In this document: in pieces, positions 34,258 to 43,616 of the stretch | Position numbering within the stretch: position 1 is the stretch's first letter | Layout of the letters: each line of letters begins with the position of its first letter | DNA from: Roseomonas sp. | Lineage (GTDB): Bacteria > Pseudomonadota > Alphaproteobacteria > Acetobacterales > Acetobacteraceae | Assembly: GCA_020249925.1 (NCBI GenBank) | Contig: JADCER010000012.1 | Coordinates: 372,001 to 436,000, forward strand | Length of the DNA: 64,000 nt | Reading direction: 5' to 3' | Translations under genes and position numbers: made by a program | Notes under the pieces: model-generated | What the model was told of the DNA's origin: nothing | Databases searched by the model: none | The model's input: only the letters and a program-made list of their open reading frames with translations

Positions 34258-35280
34258 ATGCAGCGCGTTTTGGGGTTTATCATTGTAGTTTTGATGGGGT
34301 GGTCTGCGCCGGTTTGGGCGCAGGGCAGCCTTAATCTCTATTGTTCCGCGACCATCGAATGGTGCCAGCCCATCGCGCGCGGGTTTGAACGGGAAACCGG
34401 CATACGCGTGACACTCGCGCAGAAGTCCACGGGCGAAATGCTGGCGCAGCTGCGGGCCGAGGCGCGCAACCCGCGAGGCGATGTCTGGTGGGGCGGCACC
34501 GGCGATCCACATGTCGCCGCCGGTGAGGAAGGGCTGACGCAAGCCTATGAAAGCCCGCGCATCGCCGAATTGCATGAATGGGCGCAGGCGCAATGGCGCC
34601 AAACCCAGGGGCGGACCGTGGGGGTTTATGCCAGTGTGCTCGGCTTTGGTTTCAATACGGAATTGCTGACGCGCAAGAACCTGCCGGCGCCGGCTTGTTG
34701 GGCGGATTTGCTGCGGCCCGAATATCGCGGCGAAATCCAAATGGCCAATCCGAATAGCTCTGGCACCGCTTACATTGTTATCGCCACATTGGTGCAGATG
34801 ATGGGCGAAGACCCGGCCTTTGATTTTCTGCGTCGGCTGCATGGCAGCATCAATGCCTATCCGCGTTCCGGCACCGCGCCCATTACGGCGGTGGCGCGTG
34901 GGGAAACCGCGCTGTCCATTTCCTTTGTGCACAACGCGGCGGAAGAACGCGCGGCAGGGTTTCCGGTGGGGCATGCCGTTCCTTGCGAAGGCACGGGCTA
35001 TGAAATCGGGTCCATGTCCATCATCCGTGGCGCGCGGAACATGGCGGCGGCGCAGCGCTTCTATCATTGGGCGCTATCGGCTGAGGCGCAGCTTACGGCT
35101 TCCCAGGAAGCGAAGAAGTTGCAAACCATGGCCAATCGCGGCGTGCCACTGACGGATGGCGCGCCAAACATGGCAACCGCGCGCATCATTGATTATGACA
35201 ATGCGCGCTTTGGCGCGAGTGCAGAACGTCGTCGGTTGCTGGCGCGTTGGGATAGGGAGGTCGGCGCGCTTCCGCGCTGA
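34258..35280 (+). CDS. ABC transporter substrate-binding protein, paralogue 3
   Basis: A protein of 340 residues with a signal peptide ending VWA|QG and CX6C at 29 and 36. It is closest to paralogue 1 (shared ALSISFVHNAAEER, PCEGTGYEIGSMSIIRGARN). GGGAGAAAAAAC precedes the ATG, and the permease begins 11 bases after the stop. The tandem arrangement indicates two rounds of duplication within the operon. Confidence 0.9.
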   Translation: MQRVLGFIIVVLMGWSAPVWAQGSLNLYCSATIEWCQPIARGFERETGIRVTLAQKSTGEMLAQLRAEARNPRGDVWWGGTGDPHVAAGEEGLTQAYESPRIAELHEWAQAQWRQTQGRTVGVYASVLGFGFNTELLTRKNLPAPACWADLLRPEYRGEIQMANPNSSGTAYIVIATLVQMMGEDPAFDFLRRLHGSINAYPRSGTAPITAVARGETALSISFVHNAAEERAAGFPVGHAVPCEGTGYEIGSMSIIRGARNMAAAQRFYHWALSAEAQLTASQEAKKLQTMANRGVPLTDGAPNMATARIIDYDNARFGASAERRRLLARWDREVGALPR

Positions 35281-35291
35281 AACCCCTGACC

Positions 35292-37493
35292 ATGTTCTTT
35301 GGCAGCAGCTTCTTTTTCTGGGTGATCGCTGCCTTGGGCACGCTGATCCTGCCATGGCATATGCAGCAGGATGGCGTCAGCCTTGTGACACTGATGGGGC
35401 TTGGCGCGCCGGATGCGGAAGCCGCATCGGCCCTATGGCAGGCGCTTAATTTCGGCCGCTTCTGGTTCTGGCCGGTGATTGCTGCCTTGGTTTTGGCTTT
35501 GCCCGGCGCGCTGCCTTTCGCCAATGCGCGCATGCGCGGGCGTGTGCTCATTATCGCGGGCAGTTTTGGCCTGTTGGCCATCATCGCGCAGGGCTTTGCG
35601 GTTGGCATTCAAGGCTGGAATTATCCCTTTCTTGAAGCGGCCTTTGGTGAATTGCAGGATCGGCAATTCGGCATGGGGCTTGGTGGTGCGCTTGGCTTCA
35701 TCGGTTTTCTCGTGCTGCTGACGGATGGCCTGGCGCTGCGCGGCTATTTCAAGGGCGATCGCTTTATCTCCGGCGCGGTTGGTGTGCTGATCGCCTGCAT
35801 TGCGATTTTCACTGCGTGGCCCGTTACCACCATCCTCGCGCAAATCTTCACGCCGCAGGGTGATCTTGGTGTTGCGGATGCCATGGCGGCGCGGCTGTTT
35901 GATCGCAAGATCTGGGGGCTTGCTTGCGTGACCTCCACGGTGAATTGCGGCGTGTTTTGGAATACGCTCGTGCTGGCGACCTCTACCGCCACGGCGGCAA
36001 CCTTGCTTGGGCTTTGCTTTGCGCTGATTGTCACACGCACCAGCTTCCCCGCGCGCCGCGCCTTGCGGCTGCTGACGGTGCTGCCCATCATTACGCCGCC
36101 CTTTGTGATTGGCCTTGGGCTGATCCTGATTTTCGGCCGTTCCGGCGTGGTGAACCAATTGGCCGATAGCCTGTTCGGCTTGCAACTCGGCCGCTGGATT
36201 TATGGCTTCAATGGCGTTTGGTTGGCGCAGGTTTTCTCCTTCACGCCGACCGCGTTTCTGGTGCTGATTGGCGTGGTGGAGGGCATTTCGCCGGCCATGG
36301 AGGAAGCATCCTCCACACTCCGCGCCAGCCGCATGCGGACCTTTCGCGCGGTCTCTCTGCCCCTGATGCTGCCTGGCATCGCCAATGCCTGGCTGGTGGT
36401 GTTCGTTGAAAGCCTTGCGGATTTCGGCAACCCGATTGTGCTGGGCGGATCCTTTGGCGTGCTGTCCACCGAGATTTTCTTTGCCGTCGTCGGCGCGCAG
36501 CAGGATTTCGGCCGCGCCGCGGTACTGGCCGGGATCATGCTGGTGATCGCCTTGTGCGCCTTCATGATTCAGCGCGCGGTGATTGGCAGCCGATCCTATG
36601 TCTCGTTAACAGGGAAGGGCGATGTCGGGCTGCCGACACCGCTGCCAACACCCGTGCGGCGCATCGCCTATGCCATTGCGCTGCCTTGGGCGCTGCTGAC
36701 GATCACGGTTTATACCATGGCGCTGGCTGGCGGTTTCGTGCGCGTCTGGGGGCGGGATTGGACACCGACCTTCTCGCATTTTCAGCGCGCCTTTGCGCTG
36801 GAATGGAGCCCCGCCGGTGCGCTGATTTTCGCAGGTGGCGCCTGGCATTCGCTGTTTACCACCATCAAGCTTGCGGCGATTGCAGCACCCATTACGGCGG
36901 CGCTTGGGCTGCTCGCGGCCTGGGTGCTGTCGCGGCAGCGTTTTGTTGGGCGCACCGCCTTGGAATTCGCGCTGATGCTGACCTTCGCCGTGCCAGGCAC
37001 GGTGATCGGCGTTGCCTATATCCTTACCTATAATCTGCCGCCGCTGGAAATCACCGGCACGGCGATGATCCTTGTGGCCTGTTTTGTCTTCCGCAATTTG
37101 CCGGTTGGTGTGCGTTCCGGCGTTGCGGCGATGAGCCAATTGGACAAATCCCTGGATGAGGCTGCGGTGACTTTGCGCGCTTCCACCTTCCGTAGCCTGC
37201 GGACCGTGGTGCTGCCGCTGCTGAAGCCCGCCATTGTCACCGCGCTGGTCTATGCCTTTGTGCGCGCCATGACGACGGTCTCCGCCGTGATCTTCCTGGT
37301 CTCGGCGCAATATGAAATGGCGACGGTCTTCATCATCAACCGCGTCATCAATGGCGATTACGGGTTGGCCATTGCCTATTGCAGCGCGCTGATTGTGTTG
37401 ATGATGGCGGCGATTGGCCTGATCAATCTGCTGGTCGGCAGCCGGCGTCTTGGCCGGCGCCAGGCCGCCGCACCGATAGGAGGGCGCGCATAG
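35292..37493 (+). CDS. ABC transporter permease with two BPD domains
   Basis: A protein of 733 residues in FbpB/AfuB layout. Four or five helices come first (residues 1 to about 180), then two binding-protein-dependent permease domains. Each has an EAA-type loop that docks the ATPase: EEASSTLRASRMRTFRAVSLPLMLPG in the first half and DEAAVTLRASTFRSLRTVVLPLLKP in the second. One polypeptide can thus form the whole channel. The three binding proteins upstream and the ATPase downstream are its obvious partners; the stop shares one base with the ATPase GTG. Confidence 0.92.
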   Translation: MFFGSSFFFWVIAALGTLILPWHMQQDGVSLVTLMGLGAPDAEAASALWQALNFGRFWFWPVIAALVLALPGALPFANARMRGRVLIIAGSFGLLAIIAQGFAVGIQGWNYPFLEAAFGELQDRQFGMGLGGALGFIGFLVLLTDGLALRGYFKGDRFISGAVGVLIACIAIFTAWPVTTILAQIFTPQGDLGVADAMAARLFDRKIWGLACVTSTVNCGVFWNTLVLATSTATAATLLGLCFALIVTRTSFPARRALRLLTVLPIITPPFVIGLGLILIFGRSGVVNQLADSLFGLQLGRWIYGFNGVWLAQVFSFTPTAFLVLIGVVEGISPAMEEASSTLRASRMRTFRAVSLPLMLPGIANAWLVVFVESLADFGNPIVLGGSFGVLSTEIFFAVVGAQQDFGRAAVLAGIMLVIALCAFMIQRAVIGSRSYVSLTGKGDVGLPTPLPTPVRRIAYAIALPWALLTITVYTMALAGGFVRVWGRDWTPTFSHFQRAFALEWSPAGALIFAGGAWHSLFTTIKLAAIAAPITAALGLLAAWVLSRQRFVGRTALEFALMLTFAVPGTVIGVAYILTYNLPPLEITGTAMILVACFVFRNLPVGVRSGVAAMSQLDKSLDEAAVTLRASTFRSLRTVVLPLLKPAIVTALVYAFVRAMTTVSAVIFLVSAQYEMATVFIINRVINGDYGLAIAYCSALIVLMMAAIGLINLLVGSRRLGRRQAAAPIGGRA

Positions 37494-38548
37494 TGAACAA
37501 TAAGGCCGCCGAGGTCCGGCTTGAAGGCATTGCCAAGCGTTACGGCAAGGTGGAGGCGGTGAAGCCGCTCAATCTGATCATTGAAGGCGGTGCGCTGGTG
37601 ACCTTGCTCGGCCCATCGGGCTGCGGGAAGACAACTTTGCTCCGCATGATTGCCGGATTGGAACAACCAAGCGCCGGGCGGCTCTTCATCGGCGGACGGG
37701 ATGTGACGCTGCTTTCCGCCGGTGAGCGCAATGTCTCGATGGTGTTTCAAAGCTATGCGCTGTTCCCCCACATGACGGTGCTGGAGAATGTGTCTTACGG
37801 CCTGATTTCCTCAGGTTTTGGCAAGAAGGATGCCGCGGCGCGGGCGGAAGCCGCCTTGGAAACCGTGGGCCTTCGCGGGTTTGGCGCAAGGCTGCCTTCG
37901 GAAATGTCTGGCGGACAGCAGCAACGTGTCGCGGTGGCGCGCGCGCTAGTCTTGGAACCGGCAGTGCTGTTGTTTGATGAACCGCTTTCCAATCTGGACA
38001 CGCGGCTAAGGCGCAGCATGCGCGAGGAAATTCGCGCCCTGCAACAGCGCCTTGGCCTGACCGTGGTTTACGTGACGCATGATCAGTCAGAGGCATTGGC
38101 GGTGTCTGACAAGATTGTGGTGATGCGCAATGCCGAAATCGCGCAAAGCGGCACGCCGGAGGCGCTGTATGCGAGCCCCGAGAATGTCTTTGTCGCGACC
38201 TTCATGGGTGAGGCCAATCATGTGCGCGGTTCCATCGAAAGCGTCACCGGCGATACCGCGCAGGTGGCGCTTGATGCGCTGTCGCTTGCACTGCCGCATC
38301 GTGGCCTGGGGATTGGGCCATGTGATGTGGTGATCAGGCCAGAGGCGATCCGGCTTGCCGATAACGGCCCGGGTATTGCCGGCCAGATCGCGCGTGCAAC
38401 CTATATGGGTGCGCATACCGAATACCTGATCGCCACCCCGCTTGGGGAGCTTTTCGCCATTCACCCGGATCGATTGCAGCGCCGCGCCGCAGGTAGCGCA
38501 GTCATGGTTACGCTGGACCCGGAAGGGGTGGTCCTGGTCCGGCCGTGA
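37493..38548 (+). CDS. ABC transporter ATP-binding protein (AfuC/PotA-like)
   Basis: A protein of 351 residues from the GTG at 37493, set by AGGAGG at 37478-37483 and the one-base overlap with the permease. Walker A is GPSGCGKTT, the Q-loop VFQSYALFPHMTV, the signature MSGGQQQRVAVARAL, Walker B VLLFDEPLSNLD and the switch His VTHDQ. The C-terminal TOBE-like region (residues about 245-350) is usual for the iron/putrescine/phosphonate subfamily. phnD follows after 74 bases, probably on the same transcript. Confidence 0.94.
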   Translation: MNNKAAEVRLEGIAKRYGKVEAVKPLNLIIEGGALVTLLGPSGCGKTTLLRMIAGLEQPSAGRLFIGGRDVTLLSAGERNVSMVFQSYALFPHMTVLENVSYGLISSGFGKKDAAARAEAALETVGLRGFGARLPSEMSGGQQQRVAVARALVLEPAVLLFDEPLSNLDTRLRRSMREEIRALQQRLGLTVVYVTHDQSEALAVSDKIVVMRNAEIAQSGTPEALYASPENVFVATFMGEANHVRGSIESVTGDTAQVALDALSLALPHRGLGIGPCDVVIRPEAIRLADNGPGIAGQIARATYMGAHTEYLIATPLGELFAIHPDRLQRRAAGSAVMVTLDPEGVVLVRP

Positions 38549-38622
38549 CCAAAGCCTTGCGGCGCGCGCGCAAAGCGGCCAAATCACCCTTCAATTCAAA
38601 CCATCAGCCTAGGGAGAGCACC

Positions 38623-39702
38623 ATGTTCCGGAAAAGCCTTGGCGCCATCGGCCTTGCCGCGGCGCTTGTCACCACCTTGGCGGGTGATGCCACTGCGCAA
38701 ACGCCCTGCCCCTTCCGTGGTTCCTTGGATGAGGCCTATTGCGATGCTGATCGCAATATGGTGGCCGATGTGCCCGCCGATGCGGCGCGGCAGCGTGATC
38801 CTTCCACGCTGGTTTTCGCCTATACGCCGGTGGAAGACCCCGCACTTTACGCCACGCAATTCCGCCCGCTGCTTGAATATCTTGGCCAATGCGTGGGCCG
38901 CCGCGTGGTTTACTTCCAGGTCACCAGCAATGCCGCGCAGGTCGAAGCCATGCGGTCCGGCCGGCTGCATATTGCGGGGTTCTCAACGGGCCCGACCGCT
39001 TTCGCCGTGAACCTGGCGGGTGCAGTGCCCTTTGCCATCAAGGGCAATCAGGATGCTTTTGAAAGCTACCGTGTTGTGACCTTGGTGCGCGCCGATAGTC
39101 CGTTTCAGAATCTTGCTGATCTGAAGGGAAGGCGCGTTGCGCATACCTCGGCCACGTCCAATTCCGGCAATCTGGCGCCGCGCGCCTTCTTTCCGGGTCT
39201 TGGTCTGACGCCGGATACGGATTACCGCGTGGTCTATTCCGGCGGTCATGACCGCAGCGTCATGGGCGTGAATGCGGGCGATTATGATGCCGCGCCGGTG
39301 GCATCAGACGTTTTCAACCGCATGGTCGCGCGCGGCCAGGTGCGGCGTGATAATTTCCGCATCATTTGGGAATCGGATCCCTTCCCGACATCCTCCTTCG
39401 CGCTTTCGCATGATCTGAAGCCGGAATTGGCGGAACGCATTCGCAAATGCTTCTTTGATTATCGCTTCCCCGAATCGCTCCGGCGCGATCTGGGTGGCAA
39501 TGATCGCTTCTGGCCTGCGACCTATTCCGAACATTGGGCGCCGGTACGCGCGGTCGCGGATGCGGTGAACGCGCCCTATAACCGCGCAGCGTTTGATGCG
39601 GAAAGCCGGCGCGAATTGGAAGCCGAACAGCGCCGCAATCAGCAGCGCCAGCAACAGCAGCAACAACAGCAGCAAGCGCCGGCACCAGCGCGGCCGCAGT
39701 GA
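38623..39702 (+). CDS. phnD: Phosphonate-type ABC binding protein (PhnD)
   Basis: A protein of 359 residues from ATG 38623, with AGGGAGAG upstream and a signal peptide ending about DATA|QT. PhnD-family features: [45 protein letters not shown], and [25 protein letters not shown] for the phosphonate or phosphite group. Ligands of this family include phosphonates, phosphite and hypophosphite. The C-terminus is unusual: a charged helix ending in a run of nine glutamines (residues 343-351) and an Ala-Pro tail. It lies between the double-permease importer and phnC. Confidence 0.9.
   Translation: MFRKSLGAIGLAAALVTTLAGDATAQTPCPFRGSLDEAYCDADRNMVADVPADAARQRDPSTLVFAYTPVEDPALYATQFRPLLEYLGQCVGRRVVYFQVTSNAAQVEAMRSGRLHIAGFSTGPTAFAVNLAGAVPFAIKGNQDAFESYRVVTLVRADSPFQNLADLKGRRVAHTSATSNSGNLAPRAFFPGLGLTPDTDYRVVYSGGHDRSVMGVNAGDYDAAPVASDVFNRMVARGQVRRDNFRIIWESDPFPTSSFALSHDLKPELAERIRKCFFDYRFPESLRRDLGGNDRFWPATYSEHWAPVRAVADAVNAPYNRAAFDAESRRELEAEQRRNQQRQQQQQQQQQAPAPARPQ
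39649..39675 (+). repeat. Glutamine codon repeat at the phnD 3' end
   Basis: Nine consecutive CAG/CAA codons. The mixture of both codons makes simple slippage less likely but still possible. It encodes a disordered Q run before the Ala-Pro tail of PhnD. Confidence 0.8.
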
Positions 39703-40469
39703 TGCAGGCGGGCGCGATGCAAGGCCTGGTTATCAAAGGTCTGGTCAAGGAATATGTCCCGGGCAAGCCTGTCTTGCGCGGGATCAACCTTGCCATCGCG
39801 CCGCAAGGCATCACCGCTGTCATTGGGCCTTCGGGCACGGGCAAATCCACACTGCTCCGCTGCATCAATCGGCTGGTCGAACCCACCGCTGGGCAGATCC
39901 TGCTGAACGGGCAGGATCTTGTGCCCCTGCGCGGGAGTGGTTTGCGCATGGCGCGCCGGCGGATTGGCATGGTGTTTCAGGAATACAATTTGGTCGAACG
40001 CCTGACCGTCATGGAAAATGTGCTTTCCGGGCGGCTTGGCTATGTCTCTCTCTGGCAGGCTTGGATGCGGCGCTATCCGGAAGCGGATATCGCGCGTGCC
40101 TTTTCCCTGCTTGATTCCGTTGGCCTGCCGGAACAGGCGACGCGCCGCGCCGATGCACTTTCCGGCGGGCAGCGCCAGCGCGTGGGCATTGCGCGCGCGC
40201 TCATGCAGCAGCCTGAATTACTGCTGGCGGATGAACCGACTTCTTCGCTCGACCCGCGCACGGCGGTCGAGATCATGGAGCTGATGACAGGGCTTTCCAC
40301 CTCGGCCAATGTTCCCCTGGTCGTGAATATCCATAATGTTGATCTAGCGCGGCGTTTCGCGCAGCGCATCATCGGCATGGCGGGTGGGGAGATCGTGTTT
40401 GATGGCCCGCCCGAAGCTTTGGAGCCGAGCCATCTTCGCCAGATCTATGGCGGCGAGGATTGGCTGTGA
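39702..40469 (+). CDS. phnC: Phosphonate-type ABC ATP-binding protein (PhnC)
   Basis: A protein of 255 residues. I use ATG 39702, which forms TGATG with the phnD stop; GTG 39699 and ATG 39717 are also possible. Walker A is GPSGTGKST, the signature [15 protein letters not shown], Walker [13 protein letters not shown], and the switch His is in [10 protein letters not shown] as in Phn[22 protein letters not shown] is a PhnC-typical Q-loop region. It energises import with the two PhnE permeases that overlap in sequence behind it. Confidence 0.93.
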   Translation: MQAGAMQGLVIKGLVKEYVPGKPVLRGINLAIAPQGITAVIGPSGTGKSTLLRCINRLVEPTAGQILLNGQDLVPLRGSGLRMARRRIGMVFQEYNLVERLTVMENVLSGRLGYVSLWQAWMRRYPEADIARAFSLLDSVGLPEQATRRADALSGGQRQRVGIARALMQQPELLLADEPTSSLDPRTAVEIMELMTGLSTSANVPLVVNIHNVDLARRFAQRIIGMAGGEIVFDGPPEALEPSHLRQIYGGEDWL

Positions 40470-41251
40470 GCGCAAGCGCACTGCGCCGCCGCGCCTTTCC
40501 GCCAAATTGGGGCGCGCGCGCCACGGCGCTTGGCCTGGTTGCCTATGCGATTTATGCGCTTGGCCAATTGGACATCACCTGGGCGCGGCTTGTGATTGGC
40601 TTGGGCGAGGCTGGGCGTTTTCTGGCGCGCATGTGGCCGCCCAATTTCAGCCGCGCCGAATTGCTGATTGAAGGCTTGCTGGAAAGTCTGCAAATCGCGG
40701 TGATTTCCTCGGCCCTTGGCATTCTGCTTGCCTTGCCGCTGGGGTTGATGGCCGCGCGCAACCTGGCACCTTGGCCGCTGGCGGTGGCTACACGCGGTTT
40801 TGTCGCCTTTTGCCGCAGCCTGCATTACGTGATTGTTGCGATCCTTTTCGTAAAAGCCATCGGCTTTGGTGCCTTGGCGGGTGTTGCGGCGCTCACCATC
40901 GCCTCCATGGGCTTCATCGCCAAGCTGTTTGCCGAGGCGATTGAGGAAATCTCCATGAAGCAGGTGGAAGCCATTCGCGCGACCGGTGCAGGCTTTGGCG
41001 CCGTGCTGATCTATGGCGTTCTGCCGCAGGTCGCTTCGCGCTTTATCGGCTTTTCGCTGTATCAATTGGACTCCAACCTGCGCAATTCAACGCTGGTCGG
41101 CATTGTCGGCGCCGGCGGGATTGGCGGCACGCTTTTCGCGGCCTTCAAGCGTTTTGATTATGATTTCGTCGCGGCCATCCTGCTTTCCATCATTGCGCTG
41201 ATTTTTATTGCGGAGCTTATCTCCGGCTGGATTCGGGCGCTGCTCAGATGA
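40466..41251 (+). CDS. phnE: Phosphonate-type ABC permease (PhnE), first copy
   Basis: A protein of 261 residues from GTG 40466 in the GTGA overlap with phnC. Six helices are expected. The EAA loop is [30 protein letters not shown], followed by [16 protein letters not shown]. Typical PhnE features include [13 protein letters not shown] and [19 protein letters not shown]. The second copy overlaps by four bases, so the transporter is probably a PhnE1/PhnE2 heterodimer. Confidence 0.92.
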   Translation: MSASALRRRAFPPNWGARATALGLVAYAIYALGQLDITWARLVIGLGEAGRFLARMWPPNFSRAELLIEGLLESLQIAVISSALGILLALPLGLMAARNLAPWPLAVATRGFVAFCRSLHYVIVAILFVKAIGFGALAGVAALTIASMGFIAKLFAEAIEEISMKQVEAIRATGAGFGAVLIYGVLPQVASRFIGFSLYQLDSNLRNSTLVGIVGAGGIGGTLFAAFKRFDYDFVAAILLSIIALIFIAELISGWIRALLR

Positions 41252-42045
41252 ATGCGCTCATGCGCGAATGGCAGCGCTTTACGCCAATGGAACGCTTTAC
41301 GCGCTGGGCGGTCTATTTCTCCTTGGTAATCGCTTTGGTGTGGGCAGTGCGGAATATTGAGATCATTCCGGAATTTCTGATTGATGCGCCGGAACAGATG
41401 CTCGATTTGCTTAAGCGCATGTGGCCGCCTGATTTGGGGCATTACCATCCCGCGGTGCATCACGCGCTGGTGGAAACGCTTCATATCGCCTCGCTCGGTA
41501 CGCTTTTCTCCTTCATCTTTGCCGTACCGCTGGCACTACTTGCGGCGCGCAATATCTGCCCTTATCGCTGGTTGAATGCTTTTGCGCAGCTTCTGTTGGT
41601 GACGTCACGCTCCGTCAATTCGCTGGTCTGGGCGCTGATTTTTGTGGCGATCTTCGGCCCGGGCGCGGCCGCCGGCACCTTTGCCATTGCTTTTCGCAGC
41701 ATCGGCTTTGTCGGCAAGCTACTGGCCGAGGCGCTGGAGGAAATCTCCCCTGGTCCATTGGAAGCGCTGAATGCCACGGGCGCACCGAAAGCCCAAGTCC
41801 TGCTGAAAGGCGCCTGGCCGCAAATTGCGCCGGCCTTTTGGGGCGTGGCGCTGTTCCGCTGGGATATCAATATCCGGGAAAGCGCGGTGCTGGGGCTGGT
41901 TGGTGCCGGCGGTATCGGCGTGGTGTTGGATGATGCGATCAATTTCTTTCAATGGGATCGCGTGGCGACGATATTGCTCGCCATCCTTGTTGTGGTGATC
42001 CTGGCAGAGGTTTTGGTGACACGGCTGCGTGCACGCCTGATTTAG
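41248..42045 (+). CDS. phnE: Phosphonate-type ABC permease (PhnE), second copy
   Basis: A protein of 265 residues, paralogous to the preceding gene. VPLALLAARNICP and TSRSVNSLVWALIFVAIFG replace the equivalents of copy one. The EAA loop is LEEISPGPLEALNATGAPKAQVLLKGAWPQ and the end GLVGAGGIGVVLDDAI. It closes the phnDCEE operon; no catabolic phn genes (C-P lyase, phnWX) follow in the window. Confidence 0.92.
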   Translation: MNALMREWQRFTPMERFTRWAVYFSLVIALVWAVRNIEIIPEFLIDAPEQMLDLLKRMWPPDLGHYHPAVHHALVETLHIASLGTLFSFIFAVPLALLAARNICPYRWLNAFAQLLLVTSRSVNSLVWALIFVAIFGPGAAAGTFAIAFRSIGFVGKLLAEALEEISPGPLEALNATGAPKAQVLLKGAWPQIAPAFWGVALFRWDINIRESAVLGLVGAGGIGVVLDDAINFFQWDRVATILLAILVVVILAEVLVTRLRARLI

Positions 42046-42135
42046 CGCGGCAGCTTGCCAATCGCAGTGACGCATCAGGCGGGATTTGCGCTTCAGCGTG
42101 AAGATTAGCGAAACAAAAAGTGAAGCATGGGCGCC

Positions 42136-42240
42136 TAGAGCAGATCGCGTTCAGATGGAATCATCTGAACGCGTGAAGATGCTCGAAAAACAGAGATCTG
42201 GAGCGGGTTGCGTGAGCCCGTGTGAACGCAACATGCGCTA
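42136..42240. repeat. Palindromic dispersed-repeat-like element
   Basis: This 105-base element has ends TAGAGCA and TGCGCTA that are near inverted copies. Inside is a perfect 11-bp palindrome, CGCGTTCAGAT (42146-42156) and ATCTGAACGCG (42163-42173), loop of six. A second pair follows, GTTGCGT...ACGCAAC (about 42207-42231). It resembles the short palindromic repeats scattered in many alphaproteobacterial genomes (from memory). It lies in the 263-base gap between phnE and glmU and holds no gene. It could be a MITE- or REP-like unit and may also act in termination. Confidence 0.6.
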
Positions 42241-42308
42241 AAGCAGTGATGGGCAGGGCTTGGTTCTTTCATCTGGACGAAGCCTGCCGAACGCGTTAGG
42301 CCCAGCCT

Positions 42309-43616
42309 ATGAGCCCCGCCGCCATCATCCTCGCCGCCGGTCTTGGCACACGCATGCGCTCTGCCCAGCCCAAGGTGCTGCACCCCTTGGCGGGCCGGCC
42401 CATGATCCAGCATTTGCTGAGTGCCTGTGAAGCCGTTTTCGGCCGCATCGTTGTTGTGGTTGGGCCGGATATGCCCGCGCTGGAAGACGCCGTGGCACCG
42501 CGCGAGGTCGTGGTGCAGCGCGAGAGACTCGGCACCGGCCACGCGGCGCTGCAAGCCGCGCCCTTGCTTGGCGGTCATCAGGGTGATGTCGCTGTGCTTT
42601 ATGGCGATAATCCGCTGATCTCGGCGGCCACCTTGCAGGCGCTGGTGGCGGCGCGTCAGTCTGCAGGGCTTGTGCTGCTGGCCATGCGGCCCGCTGATCC
42701 AGGGCGTTATGGCCGCGTGGTGCTGGATAAAAAATCCGAAGTCGCGCGCATTGTTGAATGGGCGGATGCGACGGCCGAAGAACGCGCCATTGGGCTTTGC
42801 AATGCCGGCGTGATTTGTGCGCCGGGGCAGGATTTGTTCCGCTGGCTTGGCGCCATCGGCAACAACAACGCCAAGGGCGAATATTACCTGACCGATGTGA
42901 TCCAGCAGGCGCGGGCAGGGGGCAAGCGTGTGGTGGCGGTGGAAGCGCCAGAAGCCGAGCTGCGTGGCATCAATAGCCGTGCGGAATTGGCGCAAGCGGA
43001 AGCGGAACTGCAGCGCGGTTTGCGTGCTGCCGCCATGGCGGGCGGTGCGACGATGCTGTCACCCGAAACAGTGCATCTTTGCCACGACACCAAACTCGGC
43101 GCCGATGTGGTGCTGGAACCGAATATCTTTTTCGGCCCAGGTGTCACGGTGGAAGATCGCGTGACGATCCGCGCCTTCAGCCATTTGGAAGGTTGCGTGG
43201 TGAAGCAGGGCGCGGTGATTGGCCCTTATGCCCGGCTGCGTCCCGGCACTATCATCGAACCCCATGCCCATGTCGGCAATTTTGTGGAGTTGAAGGCGAC
43301 CACGCTCGGCGCCGGCGCCAAGGCCAATCATCTGTCCTATCTGGGTGATGCCATGATCGGCGCGGGGGCGAATATCGGCGCGGGGACGATCACCTGCAAT
43401 TATGATGGCGTTGCGAAACATCGCACCGAAATTGGTGAAGGCGCTTTCATCGGCAGCGATACCGCGCTTGTGGCACCGGTGAGGGTGGGGGCGCGCGCGT
43501 TGGTCGCGGCGGGGAGCGTGATCACGGATGATGTACCGGATGATGCGCTGGCGATTGCGCGCGGACGCCAGGCGGTCAAGCCGGGACGCGGCTTCAAGGG
43601 CAAGGGGAAGCGCTGA
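42309..43616 (+). CDS. glmU: Bifunctional GlmU (acetyltransferase/uridylyltransferase)
   Basis: A protein of 435 residues. The N-terminal uridylyltransferase domain carries LAAGLGTRMRSAQPKVLHPLAG and YGDNPLI. The C-terminal left-handed beta-helix has hexapeptide repeats ending in NIGAGTITCNYDGVAKHRT and GAFIGSDTALVAPVRVGA. It makes UDP-N-acetylglucosamine for peptidoglycan and LPS in the cytoplasm. It is about 20 residues shorter than the E. coli enzyme at the C-terminus. The stop overlaps the glmS ATG (TGATG), giving a compact amino-sugar operon. Confidence 0.97.
   Translation: MSPAAIILAAGLGTRMRSAQPKVLHPLAGRPMIQHLLSACEAVFGRIVVVVGPDMPALEDAVAPREVVVQRERLGTGHAALQAAPLLGGHQGDVAVLYGDNPLISAATLQALVAARQSAGLVLLAMRPADPGRYGRVVLDKKSEVARIVEWADATAEERAIGLCNAGVICAPGQDLFRWLGAIGNNNAKGEYYLTDVIQQARAGGKRVVAVEAPEAELRGINSRAELAQAEAELQRGLRAAAMAGGATMLSPETVHLCHDTKLGADVVLEPNIFFGPGVTVEDRVTIRAFSHLEGCVVKQGAVIGPYARLRPGTIIEPHAHVGNFVELKATTLGAGAKANHLSYLGDAMIGAGANIGAGTITCNYDGVAKHRTEIGEGAFIGSDTALVAPVRVGARALVAAGSVITDDVPDDALAIARGRQAVKPGRGFKGKGKR

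Noticed and set aside
32166-38548. Naming the ABC system a ferric iron transporter (AfuABC/FbpABC)
   Set aside because: The layout fits, but the paired Tyr iron ligands are not seen in any of the three binding proteins, so only a general name is given.
42046-42308. Possible glmS ribozyme or amino-sugar riboswitch upstream of glmU-glmS
   Set aside because: The gap is filled by the palindromic repeat and shows no ribozyme core; such ribozymes are not expected in this group.
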